DNA of 64,000 bases from Sabethes cyaneus (lineage: Eukaryota > Arthropoda > Insecta > Diptera > Culicidae): positions 12,680,001-12,744,000 of the forward strand of contig NC_071354.1 in NCBI RefSeq assembly GCF_943734655.1, in the 5' to 3' direction. Made by a program: the position numbers and the translations under genes. The notes beneath the pieces were generated by a model. It did no database searches. It was not told the DNA's origin and saw only the letters and a program-made list of their open reading frames with translations. How positions within the stretch are numbered: the stretch's first letter is position 1; every line of letters starts with the position of its first letter. Positions 45,250 through 57,168 of this stretch are shown here, piece after piece.

Positions 45250-45425
45250 GACGTAAACTATTTTGGAAAGGGAGGAACTGTCTGAAGCAAAGAATGACTA
45301 ATTGGATGAATAGTAAAAATTATATAGATCAAAAATACATCAGGGCAGGTGGGGTTTGCACCCACACTCTCTCGGTTGGTACCCGACTGGTTCACTAACT
45401 AAACTACCACCTAAAATTAAAACTA
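45250..45425 (-). mobile_element. SINE family 2, copy 2
   Basis: Minus strand: GGTGGTAGTTTAGTTAGTGA head, B-box-like GGGTGCAAACCCC (complement of 45351-45363), body ATTTTTGATCTATATAATTT and end TCCTCCCTTTCCAAAATAG. It faces the plus-strand copy at 45650. Confidence 0.65.
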
Positions 45426-45649
45426 AACGAAAAAACACATCTGGTGTAGGATTTAATTCGAGATTTGCCGTAGCGAACGTCGGCAACGCACTGCTTTGCT
45501 TCTATCGTATTGACCGAGTTGATGACACTCTATCTTTTCGGCGGTAGAAACAAAGACCAGTCCGCCAAATAATATCGTCGCATGGGGAAGTGTGTGATGC
45601 GTAATCGGGAGTGATCGAAGTGGTAAAATGAAACAAAATTAGGTATTGA

Positions 45650-45805
45650 ACTACCTAATATAGCGGGTGGCGGTAGTTTAGTTAGTAAAACACTCGAATA
45701 CCAATTGAAAGAACGATTGCTCCGATATATTTAGGGTCTATATCGAAATTGTCCAGTTCATTCAATTAATCATACTTCGCATAAGACACTTTCTCCCTTT
45801 CTAAA
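45650..45805 (+). mobile_element. SINE family 2, copy 3
   Basis: Plus strand: GGCGGTAGTTTAGTTAGTAA head, degenerate B-box region, body GGTCTATATCGAAATTGTCC and TTTCTCCCTTTCTAAAA end. With 45250-45425 it forms an inverted pair around a 220-base spacer. Confidence 0.6.
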
Positions 45806-47244
45806 ACTGAGTGTCCTCCTAGGCTTTTGGAATCAATGGAGGTGCTTTATTAATTTTGATTAGAGCCGTCTTTTTCGTTTTTTGAAATCGACGGAAGTGT
45901 AATATTCACTATATTTAAAATGGCAAGTTGAGGCAAGTTATACTTTTCATTTTTCAACTTTCGACGTTCTACTTCAACTTTCGACTTATGATTTTAGACT
46001 TTTGGTTTTCGACTTTTTACTTTTGATTTTCAGCTTTCAACTTTCGATTTTTTATTTTTTTTCCGGCTTTTAGCTTTTAATTTTCAATTTTCAATTACAT
46101 ATCGACTTAAAATTTTAGACTCTCGGTTTTGGACTTTGACTTTTTACTTTCGATTTTGGACTATCAACTTTCAACATTTGACTTCCGATTGCCGGCTCTC
46201 GGCTTACGAATTACTACTTTCTATTTTCGATTCTTTATTTTTGACTTTTGACATTCTATTTCCGATTTTAAGACTTTCGATTTTCAGCTTTCAACTTCCG
46301 ATTTTCAATTATCGACTCAAGACTTTCGACTTTTCATCCTCCGCTTTCAATATTAGACTTTTGACTTTCTAGTTTTAATTTACGACTTTGCACTTTTGGC
46401 TCTCAATTTTCAATTTTCTAATTTTAACTTTGACTTTCTACTTTCGACTTTTGATTTTTGTCTTTCTACTATTGATTTTGAACTTTTAACTTTCGATTTT
46501 CGACCCTTGATATTCGATATTCTACTTTCTAGTTTTGATTGCAGACTTTCATTTTTCAATTTTCTACTTTCGAATACGAGTTTTGACTGTCGACTTTTGG
46601 CTTTCAATTTTCAATTTTCTAATTTCGACTTTTGAATTTTGGCTTTTGACTTTCTACTATCGATTTTCGACTATCAGCTTTCGATGCTTGACTTTCGATA
46701 TTCGACTATCTAGTTTAGATTTTCGACTTTCACTTTTCAATTTCTTTACTTTCGAATTCGAATTTAGCTTTCGATTTTCTATATTCGATCTTTTAGTTTC
46801 GGGTTTCAACCTTTGGCTTTCAACTTTTGTCTTATAACTTTCAATTCTGAACCTTCGGCTTTTGGCTTTTTACTATTGATTTTTAACTCTCGTCTGCCAA
46901 CATACGATTTCAAATTTCTTTTGGCTTCCGATTTTCGATTCACGGCTTTCGACATTTGACTTTCTACGTTCGATTTTCGATTTTCATTCTTCGGTTTATG
47001 ACGTTCGACTTTCTGCATGCGATTTTCGATTATCGTCTTTCGAGTCTCATGGCTTTCGACGTTTGACTATCTACTTTTGACTTTTTGTTTTCTGGTTTTC
47101 AAGTTTTGGTTTTCCGTTTTCGACGCTCGAGTCTCTACTAACGATTTTCGACTTTCGACTCTCTACTCTAGATTTTCAACTTTCGGCCTAAGACCTTCAG
47201 CTTTCGACTTCCAACTTTAGGTTTTCTTCTTTTGACTCCCTACC

Positions 47245-47312
47245 TGAAACAAATTTTTTTCTTTTCTTTAATTTCAGGTTTCGTATTGTACTAAGATGCT
47301 CCAACTGAAGTT
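47245..47312 (+). repeat. Hammerhead-element tail fragment 1
   Basis: Pyrimidine tract TTTTCTTTAATTTCAG followed by GTTTCGTATTGTACTAAGAT and GCTCCAACTGAAG: the right end of the element seen at 14924-15113, without the ribozyme. Confidence 0.65.
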
Positions 47313-47521
47313 GTTTAACTTTCTTCTTTAGATTTTCGTCTTTCGACTTTCAGTTTTTGCCTTACAAGTGTTGATTTTAAACTTTCGAATTCCGATCGTC
47401 AAATTTCGATTTAGATTTTGAATTTCAATTTTCGATTTTTGTCTTTCAATTTTCGTTTTCCGATTTTCGACTCTCGGCTTTCAAATTTCGACTTTCTACT
47501 TGCTACTTTCGATTTTTAACT

Positions 47522-47728
47522 ATTCACCCTTATTCTGTGAGGCGAGTGACGTGACTAATTGGAGTCACCGCGAATGAGGTGGCAATTGGCACATAGGTGA
47601 CTCGCTATGTCATCTAGGTGACACGGTTTGTCACTTAGGTGACAGTACTCAATTCGACTCGCCGTGGCGAGTCAAGGCGAGAGACAATTGTCGTATTGAG
47701 TCACGTGGCTCGCAGAATTAGGGTGAAT
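47522..47728. mobile_element. 207 bp MITE in the heptamer satellite
   Basis: Inverted ends: ATTCACCCTTATTCTGTGAG on the left and, complemented from the right, ATTCACCCTAATTCTGCGAG. The interior has three GTGACxxxGTGAC-type TAGGTGAC phrases. Heptamer array on both sides shows insertion into the satellite. Confidence 0.8.
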
Positions 47729-48969
47729 TTAGAATTTTAGGGTTTTAGAATTTTGTCTATCAACTTTCGTTTTTCAACTTTCGATATTCAACTTTCGATT
47801 TTCGACTTTTTACTACTGATTTTCAACTGTCGACTGTTTACTTTCGATCTTCGAATTGATACTTACAATTTTTGTCTTTCAACTTTCGACTTTTGTCTCA
47901 GGGCTTCTGACGTTCGAATTTCTACGTGCTATTTTTCACTTCCTATTGTCGATTTCAACCTTCGGTTTTCGGTTTTCGACGTTCGTTTTTCTACTTGCCA
48001 TTTTCGACTTTCATGGCTGTCGGTGTACGACTTTCTGCTTTTGATTTGCGACTTTTGAGTTTCTATTTTCGATTTTTAACCTTCGGATTTCGACGTTCGT
48101 CTCTCTACTTGCGATTTTCGACTTTGGGCTCTTTTCGGTTTTCAACTTTTGGTTTTCGGGTCTCGTACGAGTTTCTACTTTCGATTCTCGGCTTTCGACT
48201 CTCTAATTTCGATTTGTAACATTCGACAACCGATCTTCAGCTATCGCTTTTCGACTTACGACTTTAGATTTTCATCTTTCGGCTTTCCAATTTTGATTTT
48301 TGAATTTTGATTTCGATTTTGAATCGATCGATTTATCGATTGTTGATTTTTGATTTCGATTTTGAAATTTAACTTTCGATTTTTGTATTTCAAATTTCGT
48401 CTTCCGATTTTTGACTCTTGCCCTTCGATTTTAGACTATCTATTTTCGATTTTTAACTTTCGGTTTTCGACTTTAAACTTTCGACTTCCGACTTTCTACT
48501 TTTTACTTTTAATTGTTGTCTTTAATCTTTCGTCTTCCGACTTTTAATTCTTAGCTTTTTGATTTTTTTTCTATTTTAGATTTTCGACTTTCAGCTTTAC
48601 TTTACCTTAAGCTCTTGTCTTTCGATTTTTGACTTTCTAATTTCTGCTTTCGATTTCCGATTATTAACTTTCTATTTTCATTTTTCAATTTGGGTTATCG
48701 GCTTTCGAAGTTCAAGTTTCTACTTTCGATCTTCTACTTTCCACATTCGGCTTTCGATTGTCAACTTTCAACTTCCAATTTTAAACCTTCGTCTTTCGAT
48801 GTTCAATCATCGACTTTCGACGTTTGACTTTCGTCAACTTTCGATTTTCAATCTATGTCTTTCATTTGTGGACTCTCGGTTTCGACATTTATACTATCGA
48901 TTTTCGACTTTGGATTTTCTACTTTCGACTTTCAGCTTTGAACTTCAGACTTTCAACTTTTAATCTTTG

Positions 48970-49025
48970 CCTGAAAATAAGTTGAAAAGAAATTCTATTC
49001 TACTGAGACGCTCCAAAAACTTCAG
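48970..49025 (+). repeat. Hammerhead-element tail fragment 2
   Basis: CCTGAAAATAAGTTGAAAAG then TTCTACTGAGACGCTCCAAA and AACTTCAG. Another right-end piece of the 14924-15113 family inside the satellite; the ribozyme is absent. Confidence 0.6.
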
Positions 49026-49950
49026 TTTCGAGCTTTGACTTTTAAAGTTTGACTTTCGATTTTCGAAATTCGACTTTTGATTTTTGTCTTTCAACGTTCG
49101 TCTTCCGATTTTCGACTTTTGACCGTCTACAGTTTCCACTTTCTACTCTCTACTTTCGATTTGCTACTTTATATTTTCATTTTTCGACTTTGGGCTTTCG
49201 ATTTTCGACTTTACTTTAGACTTCTAACTTTCCAATTTCTAATTTTGACTTTTGATTTTAGACTTTCGATTACCAACTTTTGATTTGGAATTTCAACTTT
49301 CTACTTTCGACTTTCGTCTTTCAATTTTAGATCGATTTTTGACTTTCCATTTTCTAGTTTTGGTTTTCGGCTTTCAATGTTCGAGTTTCTATTTTCGATT
49401 TTCTACTTTCGACTTTCTACTTTCAACTTTTGGGTTTCGACTTTTGAATTTCAATTTACGACCTCCGACTTCTGATTTTCGTCTATTGATTTTCAACTTT
49501 TGACTTTCGACATTTGACCTTTGACTTTTGACTTGCGACGGTCAATTTTCGAATTCTAAGTTCAACTTTCGACTTTCGACTTTTGGCTTTCAACTTTGAC
49601 CGATTTTTGTTTCTCGGTTTTTGACTTTCTACCTTTGATTTTCGACCTTCAATTTTGAACCTACGGCTTGATTTTAGGCTTTCAACTTTCGACTTTATGC
49701 TTTCGATATTCGACTTTTGATTTAACTGTTCACTTTTGTCTTTTATTTTTAGTTTTTATCTTTTAACATTTGAGTTTTGAGTTTTAATTTGACTTTTGAC
49801 TCTTAATTTCTAGATTTTGACTTTTGGGCTTTGACTTTTGTCTTGTGACTTTTTAGTTTTTGACTGGAGAATTTTTGACCTCTGACTTTCAATTTCCGAC
49901 GTTCGGCTGTCGAAAATCAATTAACAACTTTAAATGCCTTTCTTTCGGTA

Positions 49951-50474
49951 TTGAGATTTTGATTTTGATTTTCTAATTACGAGTTTAGGTTTTCGAATTT
50001 ATGCTCCACTTATTTCTAATTCCCGTCGTAGTAAGTGAAGCCATCCTAATTTTCATCATTTGTTGGATGGATTTAATGAATACTCCAAAAGTTCTTGTGC
50101 TAATTTGACCGAAACACACTTACCTTCTGATCCGTGAACTTTGAAATCACTGAAAAGCGATTATTAAAGCATATTATTGAAATTACGTAACTGACTTTAT
50201 TTCTTAAATTACGACGAATTTTAAAAAGACGACGTTTTAAAATCCGTCCATAAAAATTTTTCATCGTTCGAACTAAAAATCACAACAATGTTTGCGTGAG
50301 TTATTTTCATTTGTTAATGACGGAAATTAAAACGATTAGTCGACATCTTCTTCTTCGTAACACGAAAAAACGTAGGAAATTTGGCAGGTAGGACTTCTTT
50401 CATGAAAAAAAAGCATTTAAACAGATCTCAGCTCACTTTGATTGATCGCGTATGATAGACAACAAACTAAAATA
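49951..50474. other. AT-rich DNA, no gene
   Basis: Transition from satellite to unique AT-rich sequence; nothing recognised. Confidence 0.4.
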
Positions 50475-51545
50475 TTAGGGAATAGGGGGACTGGGGGTAT
50501 AATGCCCACGTTAAGAAGAATATTATATTATTCATCAATGCGGAATGCATTTCAAGAAACTAGACTATAAACCCTAAAGTAGAACAGTTTTTTACCTAAC
50601 ATGCTCGTCCTGAAGCATAAAAATCAATAAAACACGTTTAAATCGTGAAATTATATAAGGCATTTGAAAATTTGTTTTCAGATTCGTTAGGGGTAAAATG
50701 CGCATAGGTGTGTACATAACGAACCACAACAAAGGGTAAAAATGCACCACAACAAATTGGCAAAATGCGCTGTCTGTTTTATTTTAATGCAAACCCGGCA
50801 CGACTCAGAACAGCGTGAGGACCTACCTACTTGTTAAATCTGTTATTCCGGATCGCGGTTTTGCAATCGCCAGGTCCATCTATGCTGGAGCGGTCGATGC
50901 TAACACATCACACAAGGGGTTTTCTTGGTACCTTGCCGGCAACGCGTCTTTCACTGTTTTTCACTACCGCCGCAAGTGGCAGACCGACGGTGGGTTTTTC
51001 TTATGTAGCTTCACGACATCTTAACCGGGTTTTTCGGAGCGAATCAAAATTAAAACAACACTTTGCCTGTTACGAACGTTTTGACGTTTGCCTAAAAGTG
51101 TATGGGCTACTAGATCGATTAACGTTTGGTTGCACTGCAAGTAAATTCATGCTTCTCACGGCGCATTTTGCCCCGCTAGAATTTGTTTAAAAAAAATCGT
51201 TTAAATCACATAAATAATAATTCAATTAAGCAATTTTACGTTGGCTGCTGGATACCGAGACCATTGTTCAAAAGAAGAGCCATTTACAGATACGTAATAT
51301 TGTTTATTGGTGACGTAATGTCTTACGAAAAAAGTTGCGAAAATTGTAAGAAATAAGCCTGCAAATAATTTTTTTGTTTTTTCATAGGATTTATGTAATT
51401 TAGAAAGCTTATATGCTCAACACAAGTTTGTAATGTAAAATAGTAGCGATTGGTACCTTAATTACAGTTTAAAAGTGAGTAATTAGTGAAATATTACAGC
51501 GGCGCATTTTGCCCCGACTGGGCATTTTACCACCAGTTACCCTAA
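50475..51545. mobile_element. TIR element with TTAGGG ends
   Basis: The left end TTAGGGAATAGGGGGACTGG then GGGTATAATGCCC; the right end complemented reads TTAGGGTAACTGGTGGTAAA then ATGCCC, matching with one gap. Internal GGGTAAAATGCGC and GGCGCATTTTGCCCC phrases repeat in both orientations. 1071 bp, no transposase frame. The wording of the ends resembles those at 26840 and 35781. Confidence 0.6.
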
Positions 51546-53689
51546 CTAGTTTTGCATTGTGTGTCATAAAAATGGTGATATTTTTAATAATTTGTGATGG
51601 ATAGGAAGGGAATAGGCAGTTACGACGAAGCAGCAACATACCCTACTTAGTTAGCTTAGTTGTTCATTTTAAAATACTACTTCCTTGTCTATTGATTATG
51701 TAAAGTTGCAATTATGGTTTTGATGAATTATTTAAAGTATTGTTAGTGTCAGAGTTTTCATCATTTTCTTCGTGAGACACATTCATAATGACCACTAACT
51801 TTCTAAAGTCTCTGCAACCGGTAAAATTGTTCTACTGTTTTATATGTAGTCTACATTTGTAGTTCTCGAAACTCTCTTTCATGCCACGGTGAAACTCATT
51901 TCTCTAATAAACGTGGCAAATTTACCTTAACAAGCTAAAACCATAATCGCACGGAAAAACAATTGAACTTTTTGCGTTAACCTCGCCAGCTACTGCTGGC
52001 AGCTCAAACAGCTGGCCAGGTCGCAGCCAGGAAAAGAAATCCATCGAAAAACACGCCTTGCCCCGGTGGGTTTACCGTGCTTTCAAAACGTACCTAGCAA
52101 GGGGTTTTTCGGTCCTCCTCTCGGTCTCTTCCTTCGGAACAATAAATACGAAAATGAATCAGTGATAAAAACCTCCGGCGGGATGTCACACTCGGCTGTT
52201 TTTCCATGATTTATGCTCTTTCTTCCAAACGACACCAGTCGGTTGGTCGGTCGGTCGGGACGGGCTGGTTCTCCCTCTGTTGGTGATTCCAGCAGGTTAC
52301 GGTTCTCGGAACCTCGTTGCTCTACCGCAAACATCTTTCGTGGTGGTGGTTTGATCGCATCGTAATCAGTGTACCACCAAGCCACTAACAAGGGGTAGTT
52401 GATGCTGTAGGGATCCGTGCGCTCAGCATGCACTTGGCGGTGTGTCCCAGTCCCGGCAAAACGTGTGCTGCCGTTGTGCTGTGCCGTTGGGCAGAAAAAC
52501 GGTCTCGCTGCTGTTCCAATTTGTAGCGCACTCTTGGCTGTCGTTGTACACGGATGTTGAAAAAAATGACGAAATTCCCGTTCGTCCATATTCGAACTTT
52601 TCTAAGCTTCCGTGACACTCGTAGACTTTCGGATAAATTGCGCTTAGAGTTGTTTAACTTCGAACGGTGATAATTGTTAGTTCAAGTTTAGCGTGCACAA
52701 TACGGTAGCTTCATACGTACGTGTGGACCCTCGTTTTGCGAAGCAAATTTTTCGACCGACTTGGCAGATCTCTTGCTGTTCCGGAGTGCAATCACAGGCC
52801 ACGTAAAATGGTAGCGTCATCTGGTGGTAGGATGTGACACGGGTAGAGCCCACATGCTTCATTTTGCAGCAGGTTGATCCTTTCCAGCGATTTTGTGCCT
52901 GTAATCTGGCAGTCGGTTTTACGGTTGTGGTTTTTTACCGGTTCTACCGACGCGTAGCAACATTTTTTTTTGTCCGGAGAGCAATCATTCAAATTTTTGA
53001 TCAAAAAATATGAACAAAACACAGTGCTTTAAATTGGGACAGAAGTAGGGACAATGCTGCCTTCCATACAGAAACTGAGCGTTAGTCTAAAGCTTTAAAA
53101 AAACATTTCAAAGTGATTTGTACGAGTGTCCGGCACAATCAGCACGAGCTAGTACCAAACAAGATTGAAACAACTGTTCAAGTGAATTCGAAATCGTGAT
53201 AAAACTAGTTTCCACACAGGGGAAAAGGACGCCAAGCCAACCACTCGAGAAACACCGTCCAAGATAGTTTTCCATCCTTCATGCGATATTTTGCCTCACC
53301 GGAATCGGCGGAAGAAACTGCCCCATCGAAGACGGAAGGTAGTGGCATAAAAAATTCAACTTTTTTATCTGCACTTATTTTTTTCCTCTCACTTCGTCCA
53401 GTATAACGGACTGGGAGACGGTGAATCTATCCTCTTAAAACCATAATTTGCCGGCACGATACGGTTGTTAGTGGCAGCCAGCAGTGCGGCAGCCTTGGTT
53501 CCGCCAGCCTTTCTCGATCCAAGACACAGCACAGCGTTAGCGAGCGGAGCTGGCCGACGGAATCGACGGAAGATTGCATATTTTGTCCTTCACGGTCGCC
53601 GGTCGGTGGGAGGAAACGCAGCGCAGCAAAAGTGGCAAATCTTGTAGGAGGACGTGGCAAGTTTTAAATTTATATTTAAATAAGGATAC
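51546..53689. other. Unique DNA, no confirmed gene
   Basis: G+C-rich parts at 51960-52580 contain a 168-codon minus-strand frame (52083-52589) with no domain resemblance. TTTAAATTGGGACAGAA at about 53030 recurs as TTAAATTGGGACAGAA near 54799, a possible small dispersed repeat. Confidence 0.35.
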
Positions 53690-53844
53690 GCTGGCGGAGG
53701 AGAGTGCGAACCATCTTGGTACACATTTCTGGCACGGTCGTTTATGACTTGCATTAAGCTCTGTGCTCTGCTGGACAGAAAGATGTCCTTCTCTGATGTT
53801 AGAGTACCTACCGAAGCTGGCTGAATATTCAGATTCTGCAAATT
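53690..53844 (-). CDS. Candidate internal exon of an unidentified gene
   Basis: On the minus strand, AATATTTCTACAG (an acceptor-like tract) is followed by an open segment NLQNLNIQPASVGTLTSEKD, IFLSSRAQSLMQVINDRARN, VYQDGSHSPPPA, and then GTATCC, a possible donor, at 53689-53684. The residue mix is protein-like and helical in the middle. I do not recognise the family. No neighbouring exons were identified, so this may be chance. Confidence 0.25.
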
Positions 53845-55960
53845 CTGTAGAAATATTGAAATTTCAACCAACAAACCACAGCAACACTTCTCGGTGTCCG
53901 TAGAGAGTACCGTTTGATCCGGTAACATCAATATAAATTTAAATTTTGATACTTCTACTGGATGGTCGATGGAAGTTCTAGTGTCTGTTATCATCGTTCC
54001 AAAGGAACACTACTCCAGTGAAAGAGAATGAATCCCTTTTATTTATTTTTCATCAACAACCTTCTGTATCTTACGTTTCTTCGGTTTTTAATTCGATTAG
54101 TTCCATATACGAGATGAGTCATTCGTACGGAACTAATGTATTTTGCATATTAATTGATGTTTTGTTGAGTTTCGCCCACTTCGAATGATTATTTGTTTTC
54201 CGGTTTTGGCCAACCGTAACGACCTTAACTAGGTACATCGCTTCGGCAGCTAGCTCAATTATGCTCACGTGATAAGGGATGAAATGGTGAAGTAAAGCCC
54301 TACATCTATATTGTTGAGACCCATTGGTTAGAAACTGAGAGTGGTAAAATCGAAGTTTACACTCGGTCAACAACTATTCAAAAGGTTTATGTTCTTAAAA
54401 GTGCTGGAAATGATGGATTTTTTACAGCAGATTACGGTACAAGATTGGAAGTTATTGAGTGCTATAAAACCAATTTAAATATACTAGACAATCAGTATTT
54501 GCTTATCTCCCCTCACGCACTTCAGTCCATTCCGTATGAATAAATAAATAAATTTTGCATTAATTCTACTATTTAGTAGTGGAACTAAACGAAAATTTTC
54601 TCTTTTACTCATAATTGAGATTAGGTATTAGTATAACTAACGCTAAATAATAATTCTGTTTAGTAGGGCTTGATGCTTTCTCAATTTAGTGAGCGCTGAC
54701 ATTTCAGATTGGGAGCAGCTCACTACAGCGTCCGATCCGGAATCCGGTTAAGTAACGCTAAAATAGCAGTTCCATCGCAAGGCTCGGTAGTGTTGCCTTA
54801 AATTGGGACAGAATTCACTTTTAGGTATTTTCACTTGATATGTAAGGCAAGTCTTAGTCTTCAGTTTCAAGCAGTCGTGGGGGCTCTCAGTTGAATCTTA
54901 GAATTTTTCGTAACCAATTATTTCTACTAAAAGCAAATCTGTTAGAGTTAAACTTTGAGAGCGTACGGCAAATAACAAAGTTGTTAGTAACAGCAAACTG
55001 GCAACAATGTTGCTCCGTCGGTAAACTTCGACGGAACAATTTCCACTTGAGCTTAGAAGCAGCAAGTCTCTTCCCTAAGTTTTTCCTGAGTGGTAAATTT
55101 GGTAAAGCATTATCCATCCAGCGGCAGAACTGTTTCGAGCATATTATCAATCTACCACTCTGTAACGGTCCTGCTCTCTTTTCTAACCCAATTTAGAGAA
55201 CTAACCCGGACCTGGAAGAATAAATCCATTGATCAGGAGGGCAAGCCAAAAGTAGCTGGTCAGAAAGTAGAATTATCAACGATAGCATAAAGGAATAAAA
55301 CACCTTAAGACTGAGCGGCCCACTTTCTCCAAGGGTGCGCGCAGCGAAATTAAAATTAAACAAAAGCCTAATTAAACTGCTGCTTCCACGTGATTTGCTT
55401 GAAAATGCCACGGTGGGTTCTAAAGTTAGTCGCAATGGACGCTAAAAAGTTTGATGCTGCGAGAATAGAGGTTTCGGGGTTCGCACTGGTAAGCGGTGAG
55501 AGTACAAGCGAAATTGATAAACAAATTTTTCGCCCTCCGTTTCTACGCTTGAGCTTGCGAATGAACTTCTGCAAGAAAATAAAAGGATAAGAAACTCACG
55601 CGCGTTACAAACGCGCGTTTGACAGGTGACAAAATGGAAGTTTGCGAATCTTGCATAGTGAACTCACCTAGGGAAATAGAATAGGAGGGGAAATTTCTCT
55701 ATTTTGATAGGTAGATTAAGAACTGTTCAAAGAAAATATACACGAGTTGTTCTTGACAAGTCCAGCCGGATGGTAGGTACACCGGAAAAAAGGGTTTTTA
55801 TTTATTCGGGGCCTTTCTCCGAATTTTAGTTTCCAGTTTCCAGGTTCCAGTTGTGTAGCTTTCCAGTAATTTCGAAGAACTGCACAGTTTCACTTGGATC
55901 GCCGATAACCGCTGTTTTTAACCGCTCAGTCAGTAGTAGACTGAGGTGAGCTAAACTCTA
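53845..55960. other. Unique DNA, no gene recognised
   Basis: Several overlapping short frames on both strands. ATGGACGCTAAAAAGTTTGA ... GCACTG with GTAAGC at 55489-55494 looks like an exon with a donor, but there is no other support. ACGCGCGTT/AACGCGCGT near 55599-55619 is a small perfect inverted repeat. Confidence 0.3.
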
Positions 55961-55964
55961 AGCG

Positions 55965-56245
55965 GCAAGTGGATTCGATCTATTTTGATTTTGTGAAAGC
56001 TTTTGACTGTACCACACAATTTCATTATCGAAAAATGGTTCATGGTTCACCGAATGAATTTACTCATACTTGTCCGAGTGCAAAGCTTTCATTACAGTAA
56101 ACTCCATGCGCTCCAATATATTGTACATATTGTCTAGTGATACCTCAAGGCAGTATGTTGGACCCTCTCATTTTCATAATTTATATTAATGACCTAGTTG
56201 AGCTGCTGGTCGGCACTGTTTTGCCGACGATTTAAATTTTGTTCG
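55965..56245 (+). pseudogene. LINE reverse-transcriptase core fragment
   Basis: Plus-strand frames give DFVKAFDCTT, then a frame change to LHALQYIVHI, PQGSMLDPLIFIIYINDL (about 56143-56202) and, after another shift, CFADDLNF (56217-56240), the catalytic FADD box. These are consecutive RT motifs of a non-LTR retrotransposon, with at least two frameshifts. It is followed by a LINE piece on the opposite strand. Confidence 0.8.
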
Positions 56246-56249
56246 TGTG

Positions 56250-56672
56250 ATTGTTTATTTGTACACAAAATACCAACAGGCCTTGTGACCCAAATGGTTG
56301 AAAAACGATTTTTCAGTACCTTTTTGGTTGACGTCAAAGTCGAAGCTGAAACGAAAGGGTTAAGATGGCGTTGTAGACCGTTAACCGTGCTAAAGCTACT
56401 GTAGTTAGTCCGTCGATGCGGTATGTGATAGAAAGGGTCTATTACGCAAGGTATGAACCCCGTCGTGTATGTCAAGGCTTTCCAGTATAGATGGGTAATC
56501 GCTCCTGAGGTCAACAAATCGAAGACAATTATTACTCCATTCACATCACGATGACGTATATGCTGGGGGTCTAGGTCAATGAGTCTACAGCGGTGTTCGT
56601 AGCTAGGCAATTGGAAGGGGTTATTCCACGGAAGTCTCCGAAGAGCAAAACGATTCCTTCGTTTCTCCGCTG
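56250..56672 (-). pseudogene. LINE C-terminal domain fragment
   Basis: The minus-strand translation begins RRNRFALRRLPWNNPFQLPS, YEHRCRLIDL, continues VIIVFDLLT and IPHRRTNY, and ends VLKNRFSTIW. It matches the post-RT domain seen at 18235, 28975 and 39546. Its 5' side is cut by the CACAGT element. Confidence 0.75.
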
Positions 56673-57168
56673 CACAGTAGTCCAAAAGGGCGAAAAATGG
56701 AACTTCATTCATATGTCTTTTGTTTTCATTTTATCATTTATGGTTTTCAGCACATATGTTCGTAAGAATATCCCTCTTAATCTAAAACTGTCAAAAGTCA
56801 GTCATCGCTTACTATAATGAAAATAAAAAAATAACTTTTTTGTGTTAGGAAATATAGACATAGTTTCTTTGGCAAAGTTGTAAATATTGTAAAAACAAGC
56901 AACTTTGCTGATGAAATAAAATTTCTATCTTTATCGAGTGCTGAACTATACGGCATATTCTTTAAAACTTCTTTAAAAATTGGTTTTTCATACTTAACTT
57001 GTCTTAGTAGCATTTTACAAGAATACAATGTTCTAGGCAATTATCGAAGCTCTCAAAATACACGTTTTTACCGTAAATCTCTTGGACATTTACTTGCTGA
57101 GTTATCGCATATTCAAGCTTTAAATTTCTATAGTTTCACGAAACCATGCGGTAAAATGGGGCAAGCGG
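56673..57168. mobile_element. Second copy of the CACAGT element (one arm)
   Basis: Starts CACAGTAGTCCAAAAGGGCG and ends GGTAAAATGGGGCAAGCGG. Colinear with 16292-16915 but without the pogo-like MITE: CGCTTACTATAATGAAAA at about 56807-56824 is the empty site. It separates two minus-strand LINE pieces. Confidence 0.7.

Larger units (their letters stand above)
45955..49950. repeat. TTTCGAC-type heptamer satellite
   Basis: About 4 kb of degenerate 7-base units TTTCGAC, TTTTCGA, CTTTCAA, TTTGACT. Frames are free of stops for up to about 100 codons on the plus strand, giving Phe/Ser/Leu/Asp-rich artefacts. Interrupted by a MITE (47522-47728) and by two pieces of the hammerhead-element tail. Confidence 0.9.

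Noticed and set aside
52083..52589. 168-codon minus-strand frame
   Set aside because: G+C-rich intergenic DNA with overlapping frames on both strands; no motif, and the residue pattern is not protein-like.
52677..53022. Two overlapping minus-strand frames with several Cys (CDCTPEQQEICQ, DCSPDKKKCC)
   Set aside because: Suggestive of a small disulphide protein, but the frames are inconsistent, no splice sites join them convincingly and no family is recognised.
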